From positions 3,170 through 67,169 of the forward strand of contig CAVEVQ010000010.1 in assembly GCA_963619325.1 (NCBI GenBank): 64,000 nt of DNA, given 5' to 3'. Position numbers and translations under genes: made by a program. How positions within the stretch are numbered: position 1 is the first letter of the stretch; each line of letters opens with the position of its first letter. Under the pieces are notes generated by a model. That model did no database searches. It saw only the letters and a list, made by a program, of their open reading frames with translations, and was not told the origin of the DNA. The stretch is from UBA1181 sp963619325 (GTDB lineage Bacteria; Bacteroidota; Bacteroidia; Bacteroidales; Paludibacteraceae). Positions 24,290 through 39,200 of the stretch are shown in pieces.

Positions 24290-27200
24290 ATGCGCAAACG
24301 TATACACAAGACAATGCGACACATACTCATATTATTATTCTCAGGGCTTTTCACTCTGTGCGCTTCGCTTTCTGCAGCAGAAAGCAACATCAGCACTCCG
24401 AACATGAGTTTCGAAAACGGAAATTTCGACAACTGGACTCGCTATTATTCTTACTATGGACCAACTGGCTACTCTACAAATTACAATGGTAAATTTGTCT
24501 ACTCCAATGAAAGACTGAGTCCATACTCATCATCCACAGTTGGCGCAACAGACGTTTGGACAGAAACACATACGACACAGATCAATACGAATTATGGGTC
24601 GTTCGAAGTGATGTCATCGGCAAGCAACGACCCCAACGTTGCATGCGACAATCTGACACAGGTTCCAACCAGTAGCAAATATTCTGTGAGAATTGGATCT
24701 AAAGATGCCGCAGAAAACGATGTCGCAAACCTCGGTGAGGCAACGTATCCGCGTGCAATGGCAGAAAAAATGCAATATAAATTCACCGTTGATGAAAATT
24801 CCACATTGCTCACGTACAAGTATGCAGTTGTCATGACTGGTGCCAACGACAATCACGAACATAACGCCGACAAGCCTCCATTTGCTATCTACATTATTAG
24901 AGGAAATGACACTATCTGCGCCTCTACCGTGGTTTCAAACAGCAACGGATTGACAAAAGCGAGTACGAACCAAACCACGGATGGACAATGCAAAAAATGT
25001 AATCTAAAAAATTATGAGCCCAATGACTACACTTGCACTGATAATTTAACCAACGTCACCGGGGACAACTACCAATCATATTGTTCAACATGTGCGAATA
25101 AAGCAAAAGAGGTGGGATTCAAATGCGACGACTATAAATCATTTGTAGTAGAAACGAAACACGACACTTGCCTTAAGAAAACCTTTACCAAAAATTGGTC
25201 AAATGGCTGGTATGATACATGCTTAGAAACAGATGAAAATGGCAACTGTACGAAATTGGGTAAAAACTGCAAATGGGACTGGAGGAATGGTACCTATACA
25301 TGCAGAAATACGATAAGCGCAGAAGATAAATACAAAGACGAAACGGGCAAAGATGTACGCTTTGAATATAATAGCTGGTGGAATCAATGGCAGGTTTGGG
25401 ATGTAACAGCAACGTGTTCTCAATATGGAACTGCCACACATGACACAACCATACAAATATGCACTAAATGCAGTTGGTACGATGCAAAAGATCGTTATGT
25501 TGAATACGGAGAAAACAACAGCGCAGCCACAAACGACTCTATTCTAAAATGTTCAGACGCAGATTGCGCAGAACACATGCAAGAGGCGACATCTGTCAAA
25601 TGTCTTCAATCATATCTTACACAGTCAGAGTTGTCTGGAACTTATTACAAGCCTTGGACTACAGTGTCGTATGACCTCCGACCATACATTGGAGAAGAAA
25701 TAACATTTGAAGTGCTAAACCACGATTGTGTGGAAGACTTTACGACTACAGGTGGCGGTAACACATATCATTTTTTCAAAGCTAGTTCCCACCGCACATA
25801 TGGTTACTTCACCGCCGAGACTAAGAAGTTTGAGACAGTCATTAAAAACTGTGGGGACGGAACAATCACTCTGACCGCACCTGAAGGATTCAAAAACTAT
25901 TCTTGGTCTTCAGGATTGTCGCAGAATGGAACCGACAAAAACATAGCTACAATCAAGGCTACAAGTGTCATAGAAGAGAATGAGTATAGCGTGACCATGT
26001 CTGCAGACGAAACAGACAAGAATTTACTCGGCAACGTCAATGGGACTAACAGTAGTAAATCTTGCACTAAAGCAACCGACAAATTCACCTTGGTGAAAGA
26101 CCCTATTGACACAGATATTAACAACGACGTTGCTTGCTACAACGAAGTGGTTTTCACGGACAAATCTCAGATTAAAAAGATAAAATACAACAAGTATAAC
26201 ACTGCCACTGGTAATTTCGATATGGTGGATTACAAGCCAGACTCTATTCTCTATGAAATCTGGACTTACAACTATCAAGGACGAGACTATGAGACACAGG
26301 GTAACCCCGTGACATTGGAATTGCCTTCGCCTTCGGCAAGCGAAGATACCACCTATAAGGTTTACCGCACACTTTACACGGCAAACGACTGCCAAATCAA
26401 CGATATAGTAGACATCACCATAAAGAGACGTCCCGAGATAATCATCGATGGCGATCCTACAATTTGTTACGGTGAAAAGAAGACTATCACACTTACAGGC
26501 GAAGATGCCTACTTGGGTTCTTACGAAAACTCATTTGGAAATCCTTACAAATATGTCTGGACGGACGAGGCGGGCAACACCCAGAAAGACGCAGGTTCAA
26601 GCACAGAAAAGAAGCAGACAGGCGAAGCAGCGACAAAACTCGTCATCAGTCCTACCTCCACGGGTTCTGTTTACTACTACCTCAACATCAACAGCACAGA
26701 GACTGGAAGCGCAAATACGACTCGCGAATGTGTCTACACTGGCGAATATAACGTCACCGTTTATGAAAGTCCGACTTTGACCTTAGACGTGGCTAAAGAT
26801 GCTGCGACTGGTATCCGAACGAAGAATATTTGTAAGGGTGAAACTGCCGAATTTGGCGCGACAACCAATATCACGGGTACCTTTGGATGGAACACTGTCT
26901 GCGACACAGTCCGTCTGAAAGACACCGAAAAAGACGCAAGTGCTCACACTTTCACAACGCCTGTCATCAACGATGATGTCACCTACTACTACGCAGTGGT
27001 TACCGCTTCGGATGGTGCTTGTATGATGATAGACTCTGTCAAATTCGTTACGATGGAGTCTCCAGAATTGGAAATCGAAGGTCCAACCCAGGTTTGTTCA
27101 GGTGCGGATTATGAGTTCAAGGCTAATGGTGCTGAGAAGAGCAGCAGCTATGTATGGACATACGGTGGTGGACTCACATTCCAATCGCCAACCCTCGACC

Positions 27201-30200
27201 TTGAATTTGGTTCTACATTCACTGCAGGAAGCAAGACGACCTTGAAATTGACGGGAGAAAACGAGAACGGATGTTCGTCTACAACCGACACGACTATCAT
27301 GGTCAACAAGCTGCCTGAGCCAAAAGTAGAATGTGCCCTTGCCAACGGATGCACAATCTGCGAAGGAGAAGAATTGAAACTCAAAGCATCTGGGGCAGAC
27401 TATTTCGAAGAGTGGGCAGGAGGAGTCTCACCTACCTACTATGGCGTGTCGACCGATGCTGCGCAAAAAGCAGAAGAAATCAAGAACCACGTCTACATGT
27501 CTGACGTGCCAAGCACCGCGACCCAAACCTACGAGGTGGTGGGCGTTGACTCATTCCAATATAAGAACAACGACGGAGACCTTCTCTACACAGAGTGTAA
27601 AAGCACGGTAGACTTCTCCAATTTTACCATCACAGAAGCACCTAAAATCTCTATCGTCGACAACAACGCTATCGCAGGTAATGTCTGTGAAGGAGAGGCT
27701 GTCAACTTAGATGCAAGCGGTGCAGGAAGCTACTACTGGAGCACAAGCAGGGACTTCTCTACTACCCTCTCGTCTGTATCCAAACTGAAAGATACGCCAG
27801 CAACAGGACTGTCATCCATAAAATACTATCTAAAGGGATTCACTGGCACGAACCACACAGGTTGTACATGGATTGACAGTACTGAAATCACCATTCACAA
27901 AGCACCTACCTTCACGGTATCTGCCGAGAAGGGTTATATCTGTCAAAACTCGTCTGATGTCTTGACGGCAAAGGAGAATGACGGTGCAACTGGCGACGAT
28001 GCCATCTCCACATTCGAGTGGACTAACGGTCCACAGAGTGCCACCTATACCGTTACACCAGACGTGACGACCACCTACTATGTGACAGCGACAAACAGTA
28101 ACCAATGTGCATCCGCCAAGAAAGCGGTAACCGTTACAGTTGTCAACGCACCTACGCTCACATTCAATGGTGCTGACAGAGCATGCGAAAACGTAGAGAT
28201 TTCATTGGATGCGTCCGTTGATGCTCCAACAGGAGCGACCTACACAGACACCTACGTTTGGAAGTATGACAACAAGCAGATCAACACGGACGAAACAAAA
28301 ACGACCGCCTCACATACCCCTTCAAGCACAGGTACTGTTTATTACGAACTCACAGCGGAAAGATCATACACCGCTACGATAGATGGAGAAACGAAGAATG
28401 CAACTTGTCAAAGCACCCTTCGTCAAGGCATCCAGATAGACAACGCTCCATCTCTCGCTATCACAGGTCATGAAGCCGGACTTTGCACAGGACAAAAGAT
28501 TACTTTGTCAGCCTCGGGAGCAGGAACAGGCAAACAGTACACGTGGACTGTTGAAGGTGAGAGTGGAGAAACCGTTGGAGCAACGAAAGAGATTTCAACC
28601 GTTGGCAAAGAAATCTACGCACCTAATCCAACCCAAGCAATTGAAGTAACCGTAAAGGCAGACGGCGACAACAACTGTACAGGAACAAAGACCATCAACG
28701 TATCAACCTACGCATTGCCAGTAGTTGCAACCACTCCGACCGCGACTTCAGTCTGCGAAAACTCCGAGGTCAATATTTCTGTAGACAAAAACAATTCATA
28801 CACATGCGATGGAACAGCCGCCACTTACAGTTGGAAATTGACCGACGAGGACAATAACAGCATCGGAGATGCCACAGGTGAAGACGTTTCACTCTCACTT
28901 TCACAAACGACCACGTTCACGGTGGTAGCGACAGACGTCCACGGGTGTGTAAGCAAAGCAGCAACCGCAAAAGCGACTGCCAACAAATACCCAACCATCA
29001 AGACGAAATCTGTTCCTGCCGCAATCTGTCAAGGATTGGGCATTGAGATTGAGTTGGAAGACGAGACAGCGAAACAGATTTCTTACGAATGGTCTGACGC
29101 TCAGACATACACGAACGGAACAGCACACACAGGAAGCACATACAAATTCTCCGTCTCTGCGGCAGATTTGAACTTGACCGACGACATCAACAACTATTTA
29201 GTCGACTTAAAGTTGATTTCAAACGAAGGCTGTGAGACAGACACCACCTATAGCTTCCCTGTTTCCACCCCACCTGTCATCTACATCACAGGTAGCGACA
29301 ACGGATGTGCCAACACAAACGTGACACTAACCGCCAAAGGAGGTACGACAGGCAACTATGTATGGAGTACAAACGAGAAAACGGACGTCATCACGCCGAC
29401 ACTCGTAACAGGCGACAATAAATTCAAGGTACAAGGAGCCGATAAGAACGGATGTGTCGGGACTTCAGAAGAGTTTACCGTAACTGGCAACGACTCGCCG
29501 ACAATCACTTTGACCGCAAGTGCGACGGACGTGTGTCAGAACAAATCTGTGACAATCACACCAAGCAGCGACAAGAGCGGTACAACCTACACATGGGAAT
29601 ATGCGACCTACACGACTGATGCAACAGGCAATAAAGTGTTAAACGACGTCAAAGGTTACCCTTGCTCAGATTGTAACACAAATATCAATCCTACCATCAC
29701 AGACAATACGGCTTATATCGCGACAGGTACAAGCAACGATTGCCAAGGGAAAGCCACCATCTACATTTCTGCCAAGGAGACACCTGTCATCACAATCACT
29801 GCAGACAAGCCTACACTCTGTCCAGGAGAGGAAACGACAACGCTCCGTGCCCAGAACACCAATGGCAATGCCACGGTCAGCGGTTGGAAATGGGATAACT
29901 CAACAGTGACGACAGAAAACTTTACTACGGGAACGATTAACGCCAGCACTTCATTCAAAGTTGTAGCCAGCACAGCAGAAAACTGCGACGCAGAAGCATC
30001 TATCACCTTGGATGTCTACACTAAAGAAGCTATCGGAATTGACAATGGAACAGGACAAGTCTGCGAAGGATCAACCATTGATTTGAAGGCTATCGGAGGT
30101 TCAAGCAACTGGAAATGGACCGCAACAAATGCAACCATATCTGCGACAGACGAGTCTGCGACAATCAGCAACGCCACAAGTGGCAGCGACATTACGGTTA

Positions 30201-33200
30201 CATTAAGCGCATTAGACAATCACGGATGTACGACAGAACCAGCGACATCAACGGTCAAAGTGATTGCAAAACCAGAAATCGCAGTGTCCGCAACGGAAAA
30301 ACCTTGTCCTGGCAGCAACGTAACATTCACTGCGACAGAGAAGAGTGGAGACAACACCAAGATGAGCAGTAACGGTTGGACTTGGTATGAAGGTGAGATT
30401 AGCGATGCCAATAAGAAAGATGTTTCGTCTTCAACCTTTCAGCTGACGAATGTTCAAGAAAACACGACCATCATCTACAACGTAACAGGAACAGACATCA
30501 ACGGCTGTATATCCGACGCCGTCCAGAAATCTGTCACAGTGGCCACAAAACCGAACTTGGACGTTACTGCAAACAAGACAACCGTTTGCCGCAACGAAAA
30601 AGTAAGTTTGAGCATCAGCTCTTCAGAAACAGGAGAGAAAACATTCACCTTGCCAAACGGAGAAACGAAGGCAACCAATGAGGCACAAATCACATTTGAC
30701 ACGACGCTCACCATTGCGAAGACCTATACATTCACTGTTACAGTGAAAAATGAAAGCGGATGTGAAAATACAGAATCCGTAGACATCACAGTAAACGACA
30801 TTCCGAAAGTAACCCTTACGAGTGCCGACGGAAAGAACAGCGTCTGCGAAGGCCAGAGCATCAATCTCGTAGCTACCCCTTCCGATGCTTCTCTCTCTGA
30901 ATTTGAATGGAAACATACAACAGAGACCGACAGTAAAGCAGCATTCACACCAACTAATACAAATAAGACTGCATCCGTAAGAGTAAAAGACGGAGAATGT
31001 TATTCAGACTGGGCGACCTACAACGTCAGCATCATTGCGAAACCTACATTGTCTATCAATGGAGTAAGCGATGTTGACAAAGACGCAACGACAGCCAACG
31101 AATCCATCTGTAAAGGAAGTTCAGTAACACTGACTGCGACAGGTTCTGAAAGCGGAAACTACCAATGGCTGGAAGGAGCAACTGGTGTCGGAGGTGGAAC
31201 GAACTACACACCTACCATCAGCAAGAAGACAACGTTCTCTGTATTTGGATCAAATGCAAGCGGATGTTACGACACCGCCTGGTACGTTGTGGACGTGAAA
31301 GAGTTGCCTGTCTTCACACCTACCATAGACCCAATCTGCACGGGCAATGTGGCGACCATCGAATTAGACAATAAAGTTGAGTCGTTCACCGTTTCATGGA
31401 CATCAACGTCTGCGCAAGAAGTAAACGTAGTAGGCGAAAGCGACGGTGTTGATTCGTACACAACAACAGAAACATTCACCAACAGCACGAATTTCTCCAT
31501 CGTAGGATATGCGAATGGATGTGCGAGCGAGAAGAAGACAGCCTCTTTGACGGTCAATGCGAAACCTGACATTCAGATCACATGCGACCCAATAGATAAA
31601 GCAATTTGTCAAGAAACGGGGACTGCGACTTTAACAGCGACTGGCGGAGTCTCAACCCAATATGTATGGACGTTAGAGAATACCGTTATAGCAAATGGCA
31701 CAGATAAAGCAACCATTTCTAACGTAAACACTGCCGGTTCATACACTTATAAAGTAGTTGGAGAAAACGAAAGTGGATGTCAGAACGAAACTACCATCGC
31801 AATCACTGTCAACGAAAAGCCAACCGTCAGCATAAAAGTTGAGGATGGACCGATCTGTGTCGGTAGCAGTAAGGAGTTGACAGCCGAAAGCACAGCAGGC
31901 ACATACGTTTGGTATAACGAAAACGGACAGCAAGTCGGTGTTGGAGAGAAAATCAGTCCGGTATTCAACAGCACGACCGCCGTTAAATACTCCGTTGAAG
32001 CAACCGATAATAATGGATGTAAGGCCACAGCGACCTCCGATGATATCACTGCGCAAGCACTGCCAGTTGCAACCATCGAGAACGCAACCGTATGTAGTGG
32101 AACAGAAGCGAAAGTAAGCATTAAAGGTGTCAAGAGTGTAAAATGGCCTACAGGCACAGTCAACTCGGATGCAAGCGGAAACAACACTTACTCATTCGGA
32201 AATGTAACCAACTCTAAATCATACGATGTAATCGTCTATAGCGGAGCAGACGGAGGAGGATGTTCTTCTGAAGCAACCGTAACCGTCAATGTAGAAGAGT
32301 TGCCTACGATTTCAATCTCAGGGGAGACTTCTGTATGTTCTGGTGCAAACGTGAGCCTCACAGCAACAGCAACCAACTGCGACATCACATGGAATGATCT
32401 TCCAAGCGGACTTACCGCAACCAATGGCGTCGTTTCAGGCACAATAACGACAGCAGGAACATATAATTTCTCTGTTACAGCGAAATCGACATCCACAGCA
32501 AAATGTGAAAAGACAGAAAGTGTAACACTGACCGTCAACGCACTGCCAACTAACACTATAACAGTCAGCAACGCGACAGAAAACGGAGGAAAGAACTACA
32601 TTTGTGCAGGGTCGACCGTCGAACTTGCATCAGGGACTGCCTACTCTCACTATGAATGGAGCATAGCAGGCAATAGCAACGTCATCAACACAGAAGAAAA
32701 GGCAACCTTCAGTCCGACCGCAGAAACGACCTATCAGTTGGTTGCAACGGATGCGAACGGATGTGAAACAGCTCCTGTAACCCAAACCATCTATGTCGTA
32801 TATGCACCAACATTCGACTTTGATGCAGAAAGCTACAATGTCTGTGAAGGAACCCCAGCGACAATTACCGTCAACAACGCATCAAGCGACGCCGAGTTCA
32901 CATGGACGACAAGTGGAACCTACACAAAGAATGGCGACAACAGCATTACAACAGAGGAGTTAACAGCAGATGCAACGGTAACCGTATTGGCTAAAAGCAC
33001 GATTGTCCCTACATGTACAACAGAAAAGAGCAAGATCGTCTCAGTCAATCCAAGTCCGGTATTCACGATTTTAGGAGACGCAGAAGTATGTGCAGGAGTT
33101 GATTTGGAACTTAGCGGTTCTAACAGCGCATACGAGTACGACTGGTATGAGGGAGACAACACGACAGCCGTCGCAACGAAGAGTTCTACCCACACCATAA

Positions 33201-36200
33201 ACAAGAACACAACGACAAACGAGACCATCATCTACACTGCAGTAGCGACAGACAAGAGCAGCAAGTGTCAGGCAAAAGACAGCAAGACTATTAATATCAA
33301 TGCCAGACCACAGCTTGAAGCGTTTACCTCTACAGCGGCTTGTGAAGGTGTCGACGTAACATTCACAGCAACAGACAAAGCAGGTTCTGTGATGAGTAGC
33401 CAATACGAGTGGTTTGATGAGAATGGAATAGCCACAGGAGAAAAAACTCAATCAATCACAGTTTCTATCGCCAAAGGAAGCAACACGTCCAAGAAAGGAT
33501 CTGTCATCTCCTACTCCAACGGATGTGCTTCAGAGCGAGTTTCATACGAAGTCACACCAAGTGCGAACCCTAAGCTGACAGTCAGCGGAACATTGTTAGC
33601 ATGTAGTGGAGACAAGCCAAGCAGCGACATCAAGGTTACTGCGGACATGACAGGATTGAAATACATCTGGAGTGAAGGAACCTCTCAAATACAAGAAATC
33701 ACGCAGACGGGAACCGAATGTCCTATCACCGTGTTAGGAGACAATCTCAAAGCGATAACAGAAGACAAAACCTATACGGTAGAAGCAAGCATAGATGGAC
33801 AATGTTCTGCCACTATCGAAGTACCAGTCAAAGTTGTTTCAAAGCCAACTGTAAGCATTTCACTTGACACGAAAGACTGTCCAGGAGAGACGAACACACT
33901 TTCCGCAACCGAGGGTAACGGCTATACCTACCAATGGTACGAGAAAGAAGGCAATGATTACAACAACATCAGCGGAGCAACCAACTACCAATACATAGCG
34001 ACAAAAGACAAAGCAGGTGATTACACCTACCAGGTGAAAGTTGGTTTAACACAAACCGTTGACGGTCAGTCTGTAACATGTTACAATGAGACAGAAGCAA
34101 GTTTCACTGTCCAAGCGACACCAAACATTACGCTGACGGGAGGAGACCAGACCGTATGTAAAGGTCAGTCCGTTGAAATCTACGCTGATGGAGGCCAAAG
34201 CTATACCTGGACAGCCAACTCAGCAACCGTGTCAACAGATGCACAATACATATTCAACGCAGATGAGTCTGTAGACATCACCATTTCGGGTACAAACGAA
34301 TATGGATGCGTAGGATTGACAACAGCTAAAGTCGAAGTAAAAGAGAATCCTGTCATTGACGTAACGGCAGAGCAAATCTGTCCAAACACGGAGGCTAAGT
34401 TGAAAAACAACAGCGGTGACGACATAACGATCACCTGGGCTGCTGGTTCGTATGACCAGACAAGTAAGATTTGGACCTCCGATGAGAAGATTTCCGCCGC
34501 GAAGTCGTACACCTTAACCGGTACAAAGACCTACGACTTAGGCAACGGCGAATCATTGTCATGTACATCAGACGCAACAGTAACCGCCAATTCGTTCTAC
34601 CCTGCTCCAACAGCAGAAATCTATGTGAACAATCAACAGACGAACGGACAGACCTACACTGTTTGCCAGAACGTTACAGAACTTCCAGTAAAGGCAGTTC
34701 TCTCAGGCAATAGCCAATACAGCACCTCATGGTCGTCCAACAAGAGCGAACACAGCTTTGCAAGCGACAACGCCAACGAGACAACCCTTACGTTGAACAG
34801 CGTTGCAGGAACAATCCAAGCGGTCGTTACGGAGGGCGAGCATAGCTGTTCGACTACCATAGAACAAGAGATAGCCTTCTATGGGAAAGAGAGCATTTCC
34901 ATCACTGGCTCAGAATCAGTCTGTGCAGGAGAAAATGCAGAATTCACTGTATCACAGGGAGATGCAGTCTCTTACACCTGGACGGTCAAAGAAGGCACAG
35001 AAGACGTTGCTTCAAGCAGAATCACAGCCTTGGATGGAGGAAAGACAATCACAGTCGCAAATGTAACCAAAGACATTACCGCATACGTCGTTGGACAAGA
35101 TGTCAACGAATGTGAGACGAACCCATCGAACAAGGTCACTGTAACGGCAAAAGCCAAACCATCAATCACGATAGAAACAGACAAAGCCAACGCGACAACG
35201 ATTTGTAGTGGCGAAGGAATTGAGTTGACTGCAATTTCTAATTCGACCGCAAGAGTTCAATGGAACGGACAAAGCGAAGAAACTGGACGCAGCGTATACT
35301 CAATAGCAAGTCTGACAGCAGAAACCACGACTGAAAAGACATATTCGGTAAGCGCAACAGATGGAGAATGTACAACTCAATCTGAGGTGAAAGTGACCAT
35401 CAACCCATTGCCAAAACTTATTCTCACTGAGGCATACGGTTTCTGTGATGGTGAGAGTGCTACATTCACAGTAACAGACCTTTACAACTCGTCAAACATC
35501 ACCTACTCATGGGCTGAACCAGACAATGATGGTAATGCAACGACCACCTTCAATGCGCAAACTGGCAATACATATACCGCAACCAAGAAAGGTATTTATA
35601 GCGTAAAAGGTAAAGACAACACCACAGAATGTACATCTGAGCCAGTAAATAGCCAGACTGTCGTAGTCTACAACAAGCCAAAAGATTTGAAGATTGAGTT
35701 TGGAGTAGCATGTGTCGGTAAAGACGTAGAGTTGACCGCATCAAGTTCTACAAACAACACCACCTTCGAATGGTATAGCAAAACAAGTGGTGCATCCGAC
35801 TTCAGTGCACTCGGAACAGGAGAAAAACAAACCGTGACGGCAACAGACAACGCTGTAAGTTACAAGATAAAAGGAACAGGAACGTACACTTTAGCAAATG
35901 GTTCTACGTTGGCCTGCGAGGCATTGTCCGACCCAGTTGATGTTACCGGAAACGCAATTCCGACATTCACAATCGACAAACCATCCAGCGTTTGCTACGG
36001 CAATACGGTAGATATTTCTGTTTCCGGCAACACCGACGGAACCACCTTTGAATGGACCCAAAACAACATGGTCGTATTAGATGGAGAAACGACGGAGGCC
36101 ACGAAGCAATACACGACAGGAAACCTGACAACTGCTGAAACCTACAGCGTTATAGCAACTTTAGACGGTTGTTCATCAGACGCACAAACAATAACAGTAG

Positions 36201-39200
36201 AGCCAAAGACAAAACCTGTCATTAACAATATCAACGTGTCCACACCAATTTGTGAAGGAGAGACAGTTACTTTAACTGCCGACGCAACCGCAACCACATA
36301 CAACTGGATAATAAACTCAGCGGCATTGGCAGAAAAAACGCAGTCTGTAACATATCCTTCTTCTGGCGGACTGACGACTGGAACGTATAATTACTCGTTG
36401 ACGATTGAGAACGATGGTTGTGTTTCTGAGACGATGGATGGACAGTTTACCGTCAACCAAAAACCTTCGATCTCATTAAACGGCAAGACAAACTATTGTC
36501 CTGGAGAGACGACAGACATAGCAGTAACAAGCAACGTGGCAAGCATTTCCTGGTATAGCTACGATGATGATACGAAGAAAGACGGCTCTCTCATATCGCA
36601 AGGCACAAGCAACACAGACAAGTTGCAAGAGACTTTGACAGAGGAAAGCAAGTCATATTTCTATCACTTATACATCAGCGATGGAACTTGTGAAGCAGAC
36701 AAGGTGTTTGAAGTAACAACCTATGCGTTGCCAAGCATTGAAGGCACAGGAAGCGCAACTATATGCTACGGCTCCGAAGTTCAGCTGAGAGCCAAAGGTG
36801 GCAACGAGACAGATGACGTTACCATTGACGGATTGACAGGAAAAGTCGGGACAGACGAAAACGCGGGCTACACAGTCTTCACGGACGAACCTACGACAGA
36901 CACCAACTACAACGTTACCGTAACCTCTGCGGACGGATGTTCCGCAACCGACGTATGGGCAGTTACAGTTGCTCCACTTCCTGATGTCATGATCAACAAC
37001 AAGATCGATGGTAGCGAAGCCATTTGTCAAGGAGAAACCCCTGTCACGTTGACTGCAAGCAGTTCAACCACAGGAGTCTCATACAAATGGAGTACTGGAG
37101 CGACGGATGCAGCCACGAGTGTCTCCCCTGACGCAAGCACGACCTACACTGTAACAGCAACCTACGAGCCTGTAACGAGCACATTCTGTGAAGGAACTAC
37201 AGAATATACCGTTAACGTAAATCCTATCCCAGTGGTAGAGTTTGACGGAGACAAGATTGCATGTAGCGGAAGTACGGCGACATTCAGAATAAAAGATCCT
37301 GTTTCCAACTACACCTACACATGGGCAGATGGCTACACCGGGGGAACTGAACGCACGACTGATGCTCTCACCGCAGCGAAGACCTACAGTGTTACTGCAA
37401 CCGACAACACAACAGGTTGTACATCGCAGGTTGCAACTCACACCATCAGCGTAGTTGAGAACCCGACAGTAACCTTGTCTCAAAGCAGCGCATCAGTCTG
37501 CAACGGTGGAACATTGCCAGATGTAAGCATCACCAACGCAGGCATGAAGTCTTACTATTGGACAAACCAAGGAGAAGAAAACCGTATTAGCACGGAAGCC
37601 ACATTAAGCGGAATCACAGTAGAAGCAGATAAAAAGTATGAAGCATACGTAGAAACCGCAGACGGATGTATCGGAAAAGCCGATCTTGAAGTCAAGGTAC
37701 TCAGTCTTCCTTCTGTAACAATAAGCGGAGACAACTATGTATGCGACCAAAGCAAAGCAACCATCAATGCATCTGCCGTTGATGGAGTCGCACCATACTC
37801 GTTCATTTGGACTACTGACGACCAGGATCTTACCTTCAGTGGTGATGTAGCCAATGCAAGTCAAGTCTCAACGAGCAAGTTAACTCAAGCAGGAGGTAAA
37901 AACGGAAACGGATTCTACACAGTCTATGCAAAAGCAACCGACGCGAATGGTTGTTTCAGCAAGAATAAAGCAGAACACACTATCAGTGTCGCACAAACGC
38001 CTACCCTCGCAACCAACGTAGACCAAGCGAGCGTATGCGCCGGATCTGACGTAACCTTATCTGCAAGTGGTGCCGGAGCAAATGCCACCTACACCTGGTA
38101 CAAGAAGGGAGCGACCGAGGCAGACGACAAGGAATTAGCCAACAGTGCAAAGACAACCGTTACTATCACCGAGGATGCGGAGTTCTATGTAAAAGCGACC
38201 ACCTCGTTAGGATGCGAAGTAACATCAAGTCCTATTGCGGTTACAACGAAGTCTGCACCTACCATTGACAACATCAACGATATGTCTATATGTGAGGGAA
38301 GTTCTACAGAAATCACTATCAAGACAACGCCAACCACAGCGACAATCTCGGTAGACGGTATAGGAGCTGAGAAAGACGCCAATAACGCGAACAAATACAA
38401 GTTCACTCCAAATGGTTCGACTGAGTATACCATCACTGCGAAAGAAAACGGATGTACTTCAGAGAAGACCTTCACCATCACGACGAATACGTTACCTGTC
38501 GTCCAAATCAACAACTATGTTGAAGGTGGACGCACCGCGCTCTGTTACGATAAGAACAATCAATTCACTTTGACTGCGACTTCAAGCAACACCGCAAAAT
38601 CATATCAATGGTACGTTGTCGATGGCACAGACGAAACGGTCATAAACGATGCAAATGAACAATTCTACAATGCTCCGACTACAAAATCGACAGACTACAA
38701 AGTAAAATTCACAGACAACAACGGATGTGAAGGAACGTCTATTTACTCTATAGTTGTCAATGCTTTGCCAGAGTTCAAACTTGAACCTGTCGCAGAAGCC
38801 GTATGTACAGATGGGTCAACAACCATCAACGTGGTAGCAAGCAACTACGCGCAAAATTACGAATGGCCAGCAGAATTAGGATTGACGAACACTGTCCGCA
38901 GTGCAATGGTAACGCTCTCTGGCAATGCAGGAACCACGAAGACCTATAGCGTGAAAGCGACAGATGGAAACGGATGTACTTACACAGCCACAACAAGCAT
39001 TTACGAGGTTGCCAACCCAACCTTTGATCTCAAAGCAGAAAACATTTGTGATGGAGGCAACGTAGTTCTCACCGCAACGGCTCCTACCGCAAACAACCTC
39101 ACCTATACCTGGGGCATTGAAGGTAGCGCACAATCATCTGTCAATGGAGACAATACAACCGTAACATTCACCGAAACTTCTACACAAGTAGCCAGCATGG

